A stretch of DNA of 64,000 nt from Tetrastigma voinierianum (taxonomy: Eukaryota > Streptophyta > Magnoliopsida > Vitales > Vitaceae). The position numbers and the translations under genes were made by a program. Location of the stretch: assembly GCA_016808115.1 (NCBI GenBank), contig JAEQBH010003864.1, positions 62,001 to 126,000 of the forward strand, in the 5' to 3' direction. Of this stretch, positions 34,670 to 45,459 are shown piece after piece (the first letter of the stretch is position 1; each line of letters begins with the position of its first letter). The notes under the pieces were generated by a model. The model saw nothing but the letters and a program-made list of their open reading frames with translations, had not been told where the DNA came from and made no database searches.

Positions 34670-35250
34670 GTGAATGAAGTATCTGTAGAGGATTTTGATA
34701 GGTTGTATGTACGGGATATGGTCTGGTTACATGGAGTTCTAGTATCCATAGTATTGGATCTGGATCCCAAGTTTACGACTCATTTTTCGAAGAGTTTCTA
34801 TAGAGCCATGGGAACACAGTTGATGATGAGCACTGCTTTTCATCCTCAAACGGACGGTCAGTCAGAGAGGACCATCCAGACTTTAGAGGACATGCTACGG
34901 GAATGCGTCCTGGATTTTAAGGGTAGCTGGGAAGAGCATTTGGGCTTAGTGGAATTCACCTACAACAACAGTTATCAGGCAAGCATATAGATGGCACCCT
35001 ATGAGGCACTCTATGGGAGGCTATGTCGATCTCCGTTTTATTGGACCAATGTGGGGAAAAGACCCTCCACAGGTCTGGATTTGGTTAGAGACACCTCCGA
35101 GAAGGTGGACTTGATACGGAAGCTTTTTCTCATAACTCAAAGCCGGAAAAAGAGCTATGCTGACAAACGACGACGACCTCTAGAGTTTGAGGTGGGTGAT
35201 CATGTCTTCTTGAAGGTAATGCCTAAGAAAGGAGTGGTCGTGTCTCTATG
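34670..35250 (+). pseudogene. Element D integrase, C-terminal two thirds
   Basis: Integrase would insert element DNA into the genome. From 34670 one open frame reads LYVRDMVWLHGV, LDPKF (second catalytic Asp region), MSTAFHPQTDGQSERTIQTL with the catalytic Glu, YNNSYQ, a stop at 34988, then MAPYEALYGRLCRSPF and the GPY/F-side stretch KSYADKRRRPLEFEVGDHVF to 35251. The HHCC zinc finger and the first catalytic Asp are missing through the deletion at about 34668. One stop remains in the middle. This is the best-preserved protein segment of the window. Confidence 0.88.
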
Positions 35251-35620
35251 AAGCGAGAAAATCTATCGCCCAGGTATAATAAAGGTTCCCTTTGAGATAA
35301 TTTAGAGGGTGGGTACGGTCACAGATCGGCTTGGCTTTACCACCAAGCTTATCTAAAATTGCGCAGACCCATGTCTCCATATTCTAAGTACACTCCGCAT
35401 CCACCTGGCGTAGCTGGATCAAAGCAGCTTGTCATTGATGTCAGACCGTTGAGGAGGTACCGATGCGTATCATGGATAGCCAGGATCAGGTTTTGCGAGG
35501 CAAGACTGTGAGGCTAGTAAAGGTGTTGTGGCCGCACAAAGGAGTGGAAGAGGTGACATGAGAGTGTGAAGACACTATTCGTGCCAATTATCCCTTCTTG
35601 TTCGAGGAAGAAGGTATGTT
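35251..35620 (+). pseudogene. Element D integrase tail and chromodomain remnant
   Basis: Frameshifted pieces are SPYSKYTPHPPG, RRYRCVSWIA, then a TW-like ECEDTIRANYPFLF stretch ending near 35610. In chromoviruses this end of integrase is a chromodomain. It is followed by the purine tract and the 3' LTR. Confidence 0.65.
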
Positions 35621-35718
35621 TTTATTCATTGATACAAAATGACTGTTGCATGTGCATGTGATTGTAAGTGTATGTATATGTGAATTTCGGTGACAAAATT
35701 CTTTTAAGGAGGGAAGAA

Positions 35719-38374
35719 TGTGAAACCCGGGTATATTTGAATTTTTTTGAAAAATGGAAAAACGGTAAATTGCTGCTAGTGTAAAAGTTGCAAAACATAA
35801 ATTTTATGGATCTCGGATTACAAAATGAACCTCACCGTTGGATTCATCTCACAAAACCTAGTTACCTAGACGAATTTCATCAAATTCTGAGATAATCGAA
35901 ATTTTTCACGTTTTTCGAGGCGACGGGTGTCCAGTGACCCCGAAAACGGGATTTTTGGGAAATTTTCAAAAATTGGGAAATAATTTAAGTAAAGTTCATT
36001 TGAAAATAATTCAAACTTAAACCGAGACGAAATAAATCGTTTCGAGGCGTAAACAGGCCCAAACAAGTCGTGACACGTAGCGCGACGTGGGCCAAGCAAT
36101 TAAGACTATAGATAATGTTAAAGACAGACTTTTGGGGGAAGAAAAGAACCCATTTTATGCTGGAACATGAGAGAAAAATAGAGAAAGGGAGAGGAGAGGG
36201 TTTCCAAAGCTTTTTTTCGTCGATCCACGGAGTTCCGTCGGTCAGAATTCGTCAGGCCAAGAACCATAGTTCATTTACTCGACAAGAGCTACGTGTGAGT
36301 ACCAAAAAGGAGGGGTTTCACTGAAGATCCAAATGAGGAGATTTTGGGAAATCAAATATTTCGTGCTAGGGAGGTTTCCTACCCATGCTACTACGCTCCA
36401 AAAGGTAGGGATTCTTCATATTTTGTTTTTTTTTCTGCTCTAAGGGATGTTTGGTTGTGTTTTTTTTGTCTCTAAGGGCTGTTTGGGTTAAAAAAAAATC
36501 AGTTTTTATAAATCCCAGGCTATTTAGACCGAAAAATAAATTTTTATAGTTCCTTGTGAGTCAAGCCGGGCTTGAAAATAAGGTTTTAGTGGCTCCTTAG
36601 TGGGCTATTTGGATTGATAATCTAGTTCTATAGCTCCTTAGGGGATGTTTGGGTTGAAAAATAAGGTTTTATGGCTCCTTAGGGCGCTTTGACTCAATTT
36701 CTCGGGCTATGGGAATAGCCGCCTTTGTTTCGCTCTAAGGAACGTCCATTTTAGGACTGATTGGTTGGAAAAGGGGGAATTTGGGCTAGTATTCTTCATG
36801 TAAATTATAGCTACATTTGTAAGATTGATGTATGCTTTTGAATCACTCAAATTGGACCTCTATAGCTCAAGTTATGGTCCATTTTCCGGACCCACATGTA
36901 GTTGTCCTATTTTGACCCCATAATAATCGGCTCAGATTTTGGGACCGATTCTATTGGGGAAAAGGAGGGAATTTAGACTAATGTTCTTCATGAAAATTAT
37001 ATCTGCATCTGTAAACTTGATGTAGGTTTTTGAATCACCTAAATTGGACCTCTACAGCTCAAGTTATGTCCATTTCCCGAGACCGCTATAGCTTAAGCTG
37101 TTTAATGGTTTGTGTCCAGTTTTTGGGATAGTTAAAGGACTAGTTTCTGAACTGAGTTCAGAACTATCTTGTGGTCTATTATGGCTTGTCATGTGGAATG
37201 TTTTGTGGGTACCTTTATGCCACAACTGGTCTTGAGGATCAAGTTGTCATCAAGTTGAGCTCAATGACCCTTCTCCGTCTGCGGTAATTAATCGAGGTCA
37301 ATATGTGTGTCCTAATGTATTAACATGTGATGAGTTTGTGTATGGATAAGGCCATTGCATGGCTTGTTTGTAGACTATTTGTGGACATGTTATGTCACAA
37401 TTTTCCATTAGAGGATAAAGTATGTCATTGTTTGATTGGTGATGACTTGTTAATGTTGATATATGTGTGTGCAAATATATTGACATGAAATGTGTGATCG
37501 TTTGGAAATTTTATATTGATTGATATAATTGTCCATGATGCATGGGTTATATGCATGAGTAGAATTGTTCATATAGCATTCATCATATATGTGACATGGT
37601 ATAGGCATGAAATGGTACATCGTGACAGATATGCACTGGGACATCGCATGAAATGCAGCGCTGAGTGTACTTCATATAATCAACATTGCATTTGTGTTTG
37701 TTGGTGGACTCGGTACTGGGAAAACATCCAACAGGGTCGCACAGTTGTATACATGAAAATGAAAATATGTGTCGGGTAATAGAAAGTAGGGATAGATACC
37801 CCATCGGGTGAAAACCCCGTTAGTTTTTGTTATACATATGTGTCCAATGGTGAAAGCCTGTGAAAGTGTGTGAAGGTCAAGGGTTCGCGTGAGAACTCAA
37901 AATTCGCCACCCACAAAAAGACACATGGCTCTTAGCCCCCCTTCATAAATGATCATCGAGGTGTAACATCCAAAAACTTTTGGTTTGAAAACAAATGAAT
38001 TTGTTTTGTAAATGATCATTAGATGTAATCCGTAAATAATGGATTTTATCCACGGGCTTCTCTGCATCAGGTGATGTGAGCCTGCAGAAGGACTCCTGGG
38101 TGCGATGGGAGCTCCAGAAGGACTCGGTGGCATGGTACATGGTTGAGTCTCATCTCATCTCATGGCATGTAGAATTCCAACCTATGATTGCATAATCTTG
38201 TTTGGAATGTGTGAATTGTGGAACATGACTATTGCATGTGCACTTAGGTGGAGAGCCCTTATAGAAAGTTTACTCTACTAGGCGTGGCTCACCCTATATG
38301 GGAAACATTTCAGTTCAGGACAGACACTAGTGGACGACACTCATTTGAGGCTGCAATTGTGAAGAAGGCCGAAG
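35719..38374 (+). repeat. 3' LTR of element D, first part
   Basis: Begins TGTGAAACCCGGG directly after the purine tract. It contains two copies of a ~192 bp unit (starting about 36777 and 36969) with AAATTGGACCTCTA and GCTCAAGTTATG. It is interrupted at 38374 by element C and resumes at 47425. Confidence 0.75.
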
Positions 38375-40466
38375 TAAGACCCGAGAAATTCCAATTTCTG
38401 GGAAAATGGCAAAATCGTAATTTTGGTTACAAAATAGTAATTTCGGTTAAAAATCCGTAATTTATTCTCTAGATCTCAGATGATGAAATGGATTTCACCG
38501 TTGGAATCGTCTCGCGAAATCTAGCTAGCACGCAGGGCCTCTCGTCGAATTCCGAGATAGCCTGAATTTACACGCTTCAAGGCATCACGCTTCGATGTCG
38601 TGAAAACGACATTTTCGATGTGACGAAAATCACATATAACACGTACTCATGTGCCATAAGTGGCATGAGTAGAGAAATGATGAAAATGGACGGCCGAGGT
38701 AGAGCCGAATGTCAAAACTGGGAAATGAAGGGAAATAATAGGCATTTTGGGATTTGTTTAAGTCACTAAATGACAAAAAAATTGCTACAGTGCTCATCTC
38801 CCACATTTCAAAAAGTCAAAAACGTGAATTGCAAAAAGCAGGAAGAGGTCCAGTAGCTGGGAGGACGAAAATGGAGATTTCTTTTTAGAGAGAGAGAGAC
38901 TTCTCTAGCTTTCCTAAGAACCGACCGTCTAGCCTTCTGGATAAGAAGGAAAGTCGTCTACGCCTGAGAGGGCTTCGCAGGTACCAGATTTAGGGAGTTT
39001 CCTCAAACTCCCTCGAGGCAGAGTTTCTCCCTTACCAGGGTTTTATTCCTTCTTAAGTACACTAGAATGTTTGAGTCTAATGAGGCCGTGAGAGGTCGCT
39101 TGACTGGCCCCAAACCCGGGGACCGAATTGATATAATTTTATGGAATCCAAATGTGCAGCCCGTAACCGTGGGGGCTATTTGGGGGTTTTATTTTATAAA
39201 ATTTGTATTAAATCATGTATTGATTGGAATGAGACATGAAATGGCCGGGAAATGCGGGTTCACAAGGTGAACCGATGATTTGTGATTTGTCGGGAATAGT
39301 AAACGAGGGTTTCACTATTCCCGAAATAGTGTTCACAAAAATATATTTTTGTGTGAAAATGTGTTTGGTCGAGTGATTCGAGTCGAATTGCTCGTGTTTG
39401 ATCACTAGCCCAAGTGAGCTAATTTTGATGTATGAATTAATTAATTTACATGACATGATTGTGTGAATTAAATTTTTGTAAATATATGCATGTTTATATA
39501 TTTACTTGTGAATTAGACTGTATTGGAATTGGCATACATGCATTCCATATGCACTGGAACAATTCTAGACTATAGGAGCGAGTGCTTGAGATGAGTCTGC
39601 AGAAAAATGGTTCTGAGGGTTGTCTAAAAAATATTAATTATCTGAGGGTAGTCCAAATTAAAAATATCAATCGTCTGAGTTGCCCAATTGATATTCATCT
39701 GAGGGCACCACACCAAAAATATCAATCGGGCTCGAGCTACCTAACTGGAGAACCACCTGAGGGTAGTCCACAAACAAATAATATATCAATCGTCGAAGCG
39801 GCCCAATTGATATATACACATCGGAGGGTTGTCCACAAACAAACAAAATAATAATTTTCATACGAGGCTTAATTAGACGAGTGTGAAGGAGTCGGTGAGG
39901 ACTCGAGATCTGAGTTGGTCATGTAGACATTCAAGTAGGATCATGCATTCAAGCCGAATGTGTGTTTTCATTGGAACATTGCACCGCACTTGGGGTGGTG
40001 AGTAGCCCACTTAAACATGATTCCACTATCGAGCATTAGCTCACCTTGTCGAGGATATTATTCCATGTGCATGTGAGCGCATAGGACGCGCTCGGCCCTG
40101 CAGCATCGAGGATTAGAAGAAAGCCTGTCAAGGGCTTTGATGCATGCTAATGTATTAGAACTTTTAAGTTTAATGTATGTATCAGAGTAAGAGTAAAAAC
40201 ATATTCACTCTTGTAACTATCGGGTATATAGTCGGGATTCATAGTTGGCATGTATATCGAAGTATTGTTTGCGCTCAAGTGGCCGCTTTAAATCATAAAA
40301 TCGTTATATCGACTGCTTGGGGATGTGCTTCAGTGTGTTCAGACTGGGTAGAGCTCCGCGACAAAGGAGACTTCGCCCGATTCGTGAAAATGCTCTGCCA
40401 CCCGACATTCACTAGTATTCCTCGCGGGTCAGACGGTAGTCAACTGACCCCGGATTTAGGGCATAA
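38375..40466 (+). repeat. 5' LTR of element C
   Basis: Pairs with 45460-47424. It contains the minisatellite at 39605-39850 and GAGAGAGAGAG near 38890. The end is fixed by the primer-binding site at 40470. Confidence 0.78.
39605..39850. repeat. ~60 bp composite minisatellite in element C LTR
   Basis: About four units of the type CTGAGGGTAGTCC, then AAATATCAATCGT, then CCAATTGATAT. The 3' LTR carries the same array at about 46625-46860, in decayed form. Confidence 0.85.
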
Positions 40467-40469
40467 ATT

Positions 40470-40481
40470 TGGTATCGTAGC
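40470..40481 (+). other. Primer-binding site of element C
   Basis: TGGTATCGTAGC differs from the standard TGGTATCAGAGC where CAG would stand. Confidence 0.7.
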
Positions 40482-41640
40482 TTAGGTATGCGAATACCTA
40501 GGAGCTCTGCTCAGCCATCACCACTGGGTGGTTTGATGTTCTCGTTTAGGTATGAGATTGTTTAGAAATCACGGAAATAGAATACTGCATGCATGGTGTT
40601 TGATGTGATCGCGGTGTATAACATGAGTTGTATGTTATGTGAATGATGTTTATAACATGGTTCGCGGATATGTTATGATGTTCGGGTGCTTAGATGATTA
40701 GCACTTATTATGTTGAAACCAAATCTTGGAGTTTGATATATATTTGATAAATAGTGTAAATAAATTTATTTGGTTTATCAGGATGTGAAAATCAAATTTT
40801 AATAAATTTTGGTGTTAGGTATTTGAGAGTTCAGTGGGTAAAATGGAAAAGGGAAATTAATAAATAAATTATGCATTCAATTTATTTTGGTTTTGTAGGA
40901 TAATAGGGTTTTAATAATTTAAGGTTGAACACTAGGTTTAGTGTTGGATCGAGAGGTTTTGGGGAGATTTTTTAGACAAAATGTCCAAAGTTAAAGAAAA
41001 AAAAAAAATAGGTGAAGAAAATAATTTTTACAAAGGTTTCACAGGTGTGTGGCAGAGAAAATTGATTAAAAATAAATTTTACAAATTTATTTACGAGTAT
41101 TAAATGGAAAAAATATAGGTATATATTTTGTAGTATATCATTATTTGGAAGAAATGAAAAAGTGAAAATGGTTCAATGTTTTGGGTTGTCTTCCAGAAAA
41201 GTGAGAGAAAATAGAATTTTATCAGTTTATTTTGGTATCTTTGGAGAAAATTAATAAAATAAACTTGCTGGTTTATTTGATGTGATGAATAATGAAGAAA
41301 AAAAAAGCATGATATGTTTTTGGGTGCTCGATAAATGAGAAAAAAAAAAAAATTCTATGAAATGAAGGTGTATTGCAATAAAAGGAATTGTATTGCAATA
41401 CTTGTACTGTATAGGACAAAATTTTCGAAAAAAAATTTAATTAAATAAAATAAAATCAAATAAAATTAGACAAAATTTTCGAAAAAAAAATATCAAAAAA
41501 TGAAATTTTTGAAATAAATTTGTTGAAAACGATAATTTTAAATGCAAAATTGATTTGCCTTGCATTACCGTTAAATCTGAAAGACGATGTATCTGTTTTA
41601 TGTGTATGATTAGTGTCTCGAAGTGAACAGTATGAATCTT
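40482..41640. other. Untranslated leader of element C
   Basis: AT-rich with no coding motif, lying between the primer site and gag. A GTATGCGAATACCTAGGA stretch matches the leader of element A near 6996-7012 (GTATACAAATACCTAGGA). Confidence 0.6.
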
Positions 41641-42110
41641 GTGTGAATTGCTTGCCGTAATTGCTTGAGGATTGGCTAGTAGAGAGCGAGGGCGTATAGG
41701 ATGTCCCGCGAGTGCTGGTGATTCATGATGTTGTCGGCCAGGACTTTTTGCGAGAAGTTTGTCGTTATTACAGAATCTTCATCACGGTGGTAGCAGTGGG
41801 TGAAGCGGGAAGATCCACAATGACACCAGGAGGTTTAGGCGCATCATCCTCGGAAAATTCTGGGGAATCAGGTAATTGGCGAACCATTGGTTCATCACGG
41901 TCGAGAAGGTGTTAAATTTATGGAGATTACCTACGGCGACCGGATTAGACTATTCTGCGTTCCGAGCTGGGAACGACAGTGATGATGGGCAAGTTCTGGG
42001 CTAGACGGCATAGTGAGTTTGAGGAGTTGTTCGTGGGTATTTTTCAGCGGCGGGGTGCGAAGGCTCGGGAGTTCCTAAAGGTGACGGGGCGTGGTTTGTG
42101 ATGGATATGT
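41640..42110 (+). pseudogene. Element C gag remnant
   Basis: The plus strand near 41985-42085 reads MGKFWARRHSEFEELF and then QRRGAKAREFLKVTGRG. This matches the part of gypsy gag where the chain F-x-x-LF is followed by KAxEFLxLxQG. Stops and frameshifts interrupt it on both sides, and no zinc knuckle was found downstream, so the gag C-terminus is deleted. Confidence 0.6.
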
Positions 42111-42279
42111 GTTGAGTTCACGAGCTAGCCAGGTTGTCGATGGTCGACAGCCTGACGGCGGTTGGAGGTCGAATGGTGAGTTATCCGTCGAGACGGGATG
42201 GGACTTCGCCTCACGGGATATGGATTCCGGATTTGGAATGACCACGACCATAGAAAGTGGGCAGGTTGAGACCTTAGAA

Positions 42280-42430
42280 CGCTGTATGTGAGTTCTCCTT
42301 TGGGGTTAGGCGAAATAGGATGATATGTCGAGTTGCGAGTTGGAGATCTGGGGACTACTCCACGGTGGACTGAAGGATCATGGACGTGTCGAGTTCGATG
42401 TCATCTGGGGATGGATTGGTGATAGCTTAG
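42280..42430 (+). pseudogene. Element C protease remnant
   Basis: YVSSPLGLGEI followed by a frameshifted CRVRCHLGMDW-like stretch parallels VSSPLG and DVILGMDWL of the element A protease. The N-terminal half with the catalytic Asp is missing. Confidence 0.6.
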
Positions 42431-42599
42431 GTCGTTATCGATTGTGAGCGTGGAGGTCGCTCCTTGCCGAGGCGATCTTCTGTGTGATGACCCCGGAGGC
42501 GGCGCTGATGTTTTTGTGTATGAGTCAATTATCGGGGACCGGTTAGTGGGTTGTTTGTGACCTGCCTGGAGGGACGGAGAGACAGGACTTAGATCTACC

Positions 42600-43200
42600 T
42601 CGAGTAGTATCTGTTATGTGGATGTTTTTCCGGATGAGTACTGGACTACCCAGGAGGGATGTGGAGCTTTGGTATCGAGTTACACCGTTGCTTCACCCCA
42701 TCTCTGTGACTCGCGTGGATGGCACGGTGAGTTGCGGGAACTGGAGTCGATTACGGGAGTTATTGGTGAGGTTCTTCAGGCCGAGCACTTCACCATGGGG
42801 CGCTCAGGTTTGTTCCAGAAAAGAAGAAGAACAGACCCTTCAAGCGTGCATGATTCACGAAAAGTTGAACGGGGTTGATGAGAATGAATTTTATTCTAGA
42901 GGATCGATGATTTGTTTGATGTTGATTGAGAGGGCGGAGGCTACTCGAAGATAAACCGCCTTGGTTACCATCGGTTGAGGAGTTAGGAGACATATATCCC
43001 TAAGATAGCGTTTAGGCGGACTGTTATGGGCTTTGAGTTTACGGTGATGCCCGCTGGATTGACGAATCGCGGCGTATTGGAATCAGCGTGAATTATTCCA
43101 TTTGCTCCGTCGGTTATCGTAGTCGCCGTGGATGGAATTTTGATCTACTCCCCCAGTGGGAGCATGAGTATGTCGCTTGCGGGTCGTTTTATGGTTGATT
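42600..43200 (+). pseudogene. Element C reverse transcriptase remnant
   Basis: The longest open frame (42616-42954) contains GLPRRDVELWYRV, RLRELLVRFFRPSTSPWGA and NEFYSRGSMICLML. These correspond to the gypsy RT start, the FIRPSTSPWGAPV segment and the DDLF region. Further on come a VTIG stretch and VMPAGLTN, then a decayed YSP segment where FIDDILIYS should be. Despite the 112-codon frame it is not a gene of its own. Confidence 0.75.
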
Positions 43201-43830
43201 GTGAGTTATGCGCGAGGTCCCGATAAGTGCGGATCGGCTTCGCTGGTACAGATTTTGGGACACGTGGTGTGTCGACATCGAGAGTGTCGGTCGACTGGGA
43301 AGGTCGACGATGTGAGTTGGGAGAGGCGAAGTCGGTCTTGAGTCATTAGTTTCTTGGGATTAATTTGGGTGTCTGGGAGATTGTTGAGGGTTTCTCGGGA
43401 TAGCGCATGACTAGGTTGACCGGAAGGAGTCGAGTTTGCGTGGGATAGCCAGATGCGAGGAATCGGGAGTTGAAGAAGGGACTGCTTGACTCCCATCTTG
43501 ATCAAGATGGGTGGGGAGACGAGGGTACCTGATGTATTGTATTGATGCCTCGAGGGCGGATTGGGATGTGTTTTGATGCGTCAGGGAGGTGTGGCTTATG
43601 ATTCTCGTCGATTAAGAATCACGAGCGGGAGTACCCCACACGACATGGGTTGGCGGCCCAGTAGTCTTCGCCTTGAAGATTTGGGCGCCCTTTACTTATC
43701 TGGCGAGTTCGAGGTTTGTTCGAGACCATAAAAGTACAGTATGGCCTCGCGGCGGGGACGCAGTGGCGGCATGATGGATGGAGTTCTAGGGTTATGACTT
43801 CACTTTGCGGCATTACTATCGATGAGCGGA
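43200..43830 (+). pseudogene. Element C RNase H remnant
   Basis: Pieces such as LGCVLMRQGGVAYDS, REYPTRHGLAA and VRDHKS match RNase H landmarks of elements A and D in the same order. The catalytic residues cannot be placed. Confidence 0.65.
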
Positions 43831-44299
43831 AATGTAGTGGCCCAGTGCACTCGATGAAGTCACGGGCGTTGGCTAGTATCTTCCGGGAGTGGCGGATGCT
43901 GAGGCGTGGGACGGTTGGGCTCTGATGCAGCGGCGGACTCGAGGGTACCTTGGGAGTTTAGATGCATTTACCGTCTGTTGAAGCGGTAGTTGAGTCCCGA
44001 TGGCGGGGGCGGTCGTGTCCATCGGGGGGCCAGAGTACGATCAGTCTACGGGTGACGAGGCTGGGCGATTCCGCGTAGATGGTAGTCTTGATAGGGGATG
44101 GGTAGTGGTTCCCCAGTTGACCGATTTGAGATAGGAGATTCTCGGGAGTTCTTGCTCACCGTTGTCTTTTGGTGGCGAAATGTACCGAGGATCTTCGTCG
44201 CTAGTATTATTGGAGTGGGATGAAGAGACCGTGGGGACTTTGTGCGATGTCTCACGTGTCAATGAGTTAGGGTTGAACACGGAAGCCCGTGATTTGCTT

Positions 44300-45050
44300 C
44301 AGCCATTGAGTGGGCGGTGAAATTAGAGCACTACGATGGACTTTGTGACCCGGCTTGCCACGAGCGCGCGAACATGGCGTGGTAGCGGTGATAGTGGACG
44401 ACTCGCAGTCGGCACATTTTCTGGCGATGCGGATGACCGCCTTGGAGTGGTTGTACATTGTTTGGCTCAGTCATTCCGCTGAGTACCCGATGCCATAATA
44501 GTGTCGAGATAGGGACACGAGGTTTCTGGCGCACTTTGGAAGAGTTTCAAAAGCTATGGGCCTGATGACGATGAGTCTGACTTTCCACCCTCGAGACCAA
44601 AATGGTGTCGGGGAGACTATCGGTGTTAGAGGACATCTCTTGAAACTCGTCTTGGATCGTAAATTGTTTGGGAAAACGCACCGCTGTGGAAGTCCTTTCT
44701 GACAAGGTTATGGGCTGGCGAAGTATATAGATGGCACCGTGGCAGGGCCTTGTATGGGAGGCCATGCGGGTCACCGTTATCGTTGAATGAGGTGGGAGAG
44801 AGCTCCGTCACTTTGGTCTGATTTGATTAGAGACACCTCCCAGGAAGGTGGGCTTGATACGACGGCGTCTTATCGCGGCTCGGAGGCAGCGAGAAAGAGC
44901 TATCTGCGGATGTCTGACGTCGACCAGCATAGAGTTGAGTTGGGGATCGTCTTCTTGAAGGTGATACCTAAGAGGGTGGTCGGGTTCGCGGCGTGGTATT
45001 GTCCTTGAAGTTCAGTGGACCACCGAGAGATACTTTCGAGAGGGTAGGCG
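44300..45050 (+). pseudogene. Element C integrase remnant
   Basis: Frameshifted pieces in order are KLEHYDGLCD (family usual: WEHITMDFV), SQSAHFLAMRMT, a FHPRDQNG stretch where FHPQTDGQSER should be, IDGTVAGP (MAPYEALYG position), RDTSQEGGLDT and KSYLRMSDVDQ. The frame at 44787-45008 covers the C-terminal part. No catalytic triad can be traced. Confidence 0.7.
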
Positions 45051-45059
45051 CGTAGCGTC

Positions 45060-45330
45060 ACGGTTGTTCTGCGGCGTAAGTGTCGAGGTATTTCACATCT
45101 CCGTACTCCGAAAATATACTCGAGATCCGGCTCATGGTATGGATTGGGGGCGGATGAGGATTGACCACGAAAGGACCTTCGAGGAGAAGGGACGGTGTGC
45201 ATTGTTGATGTCGCCCAGTGTCGGAGTTTTGCGACGTAAAGACGTGAGTAGTGAAGTATGAAAGATTGCCGTGGAGGTCACGTGGGAGCGCGAAGGACAC
45301 GGTAGACGCTATCTTCTTGTTCAGGGATGA
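45060..45330 (+). pseudogene. Element C chromodomain-side C-terminus
   Basis: The open frame 45064-45261 reads VFHISVLRKYTRDPAHGMDW, which matches the EVFHVSMLRKYTPDPAHVVDW segment just before the chromodomain. TWEREGH-like and FLFRDEG pieces follow, with the purine tract near 45447. Confidence 0.75.
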
Positions 45331-45459
45331 AGGTACGTAGTTTAATCGTTTAAGATTTAAATGACTATTTACATGCATGATAGAATGCACATTGCATATA
45401 CATGTGATTGATTGTAATTGTCCAGAATTTTGGGACGAAATTCCTTTTAAGGAGGAGAA

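Noticed and set aside
42616..42954. 112-codon open frame that might be a gene
   Set aside because: It contains the FFRPSTSPWGA and RLRELL segments of gypsy reverse transcriptase, so it is a piece of element C pol.
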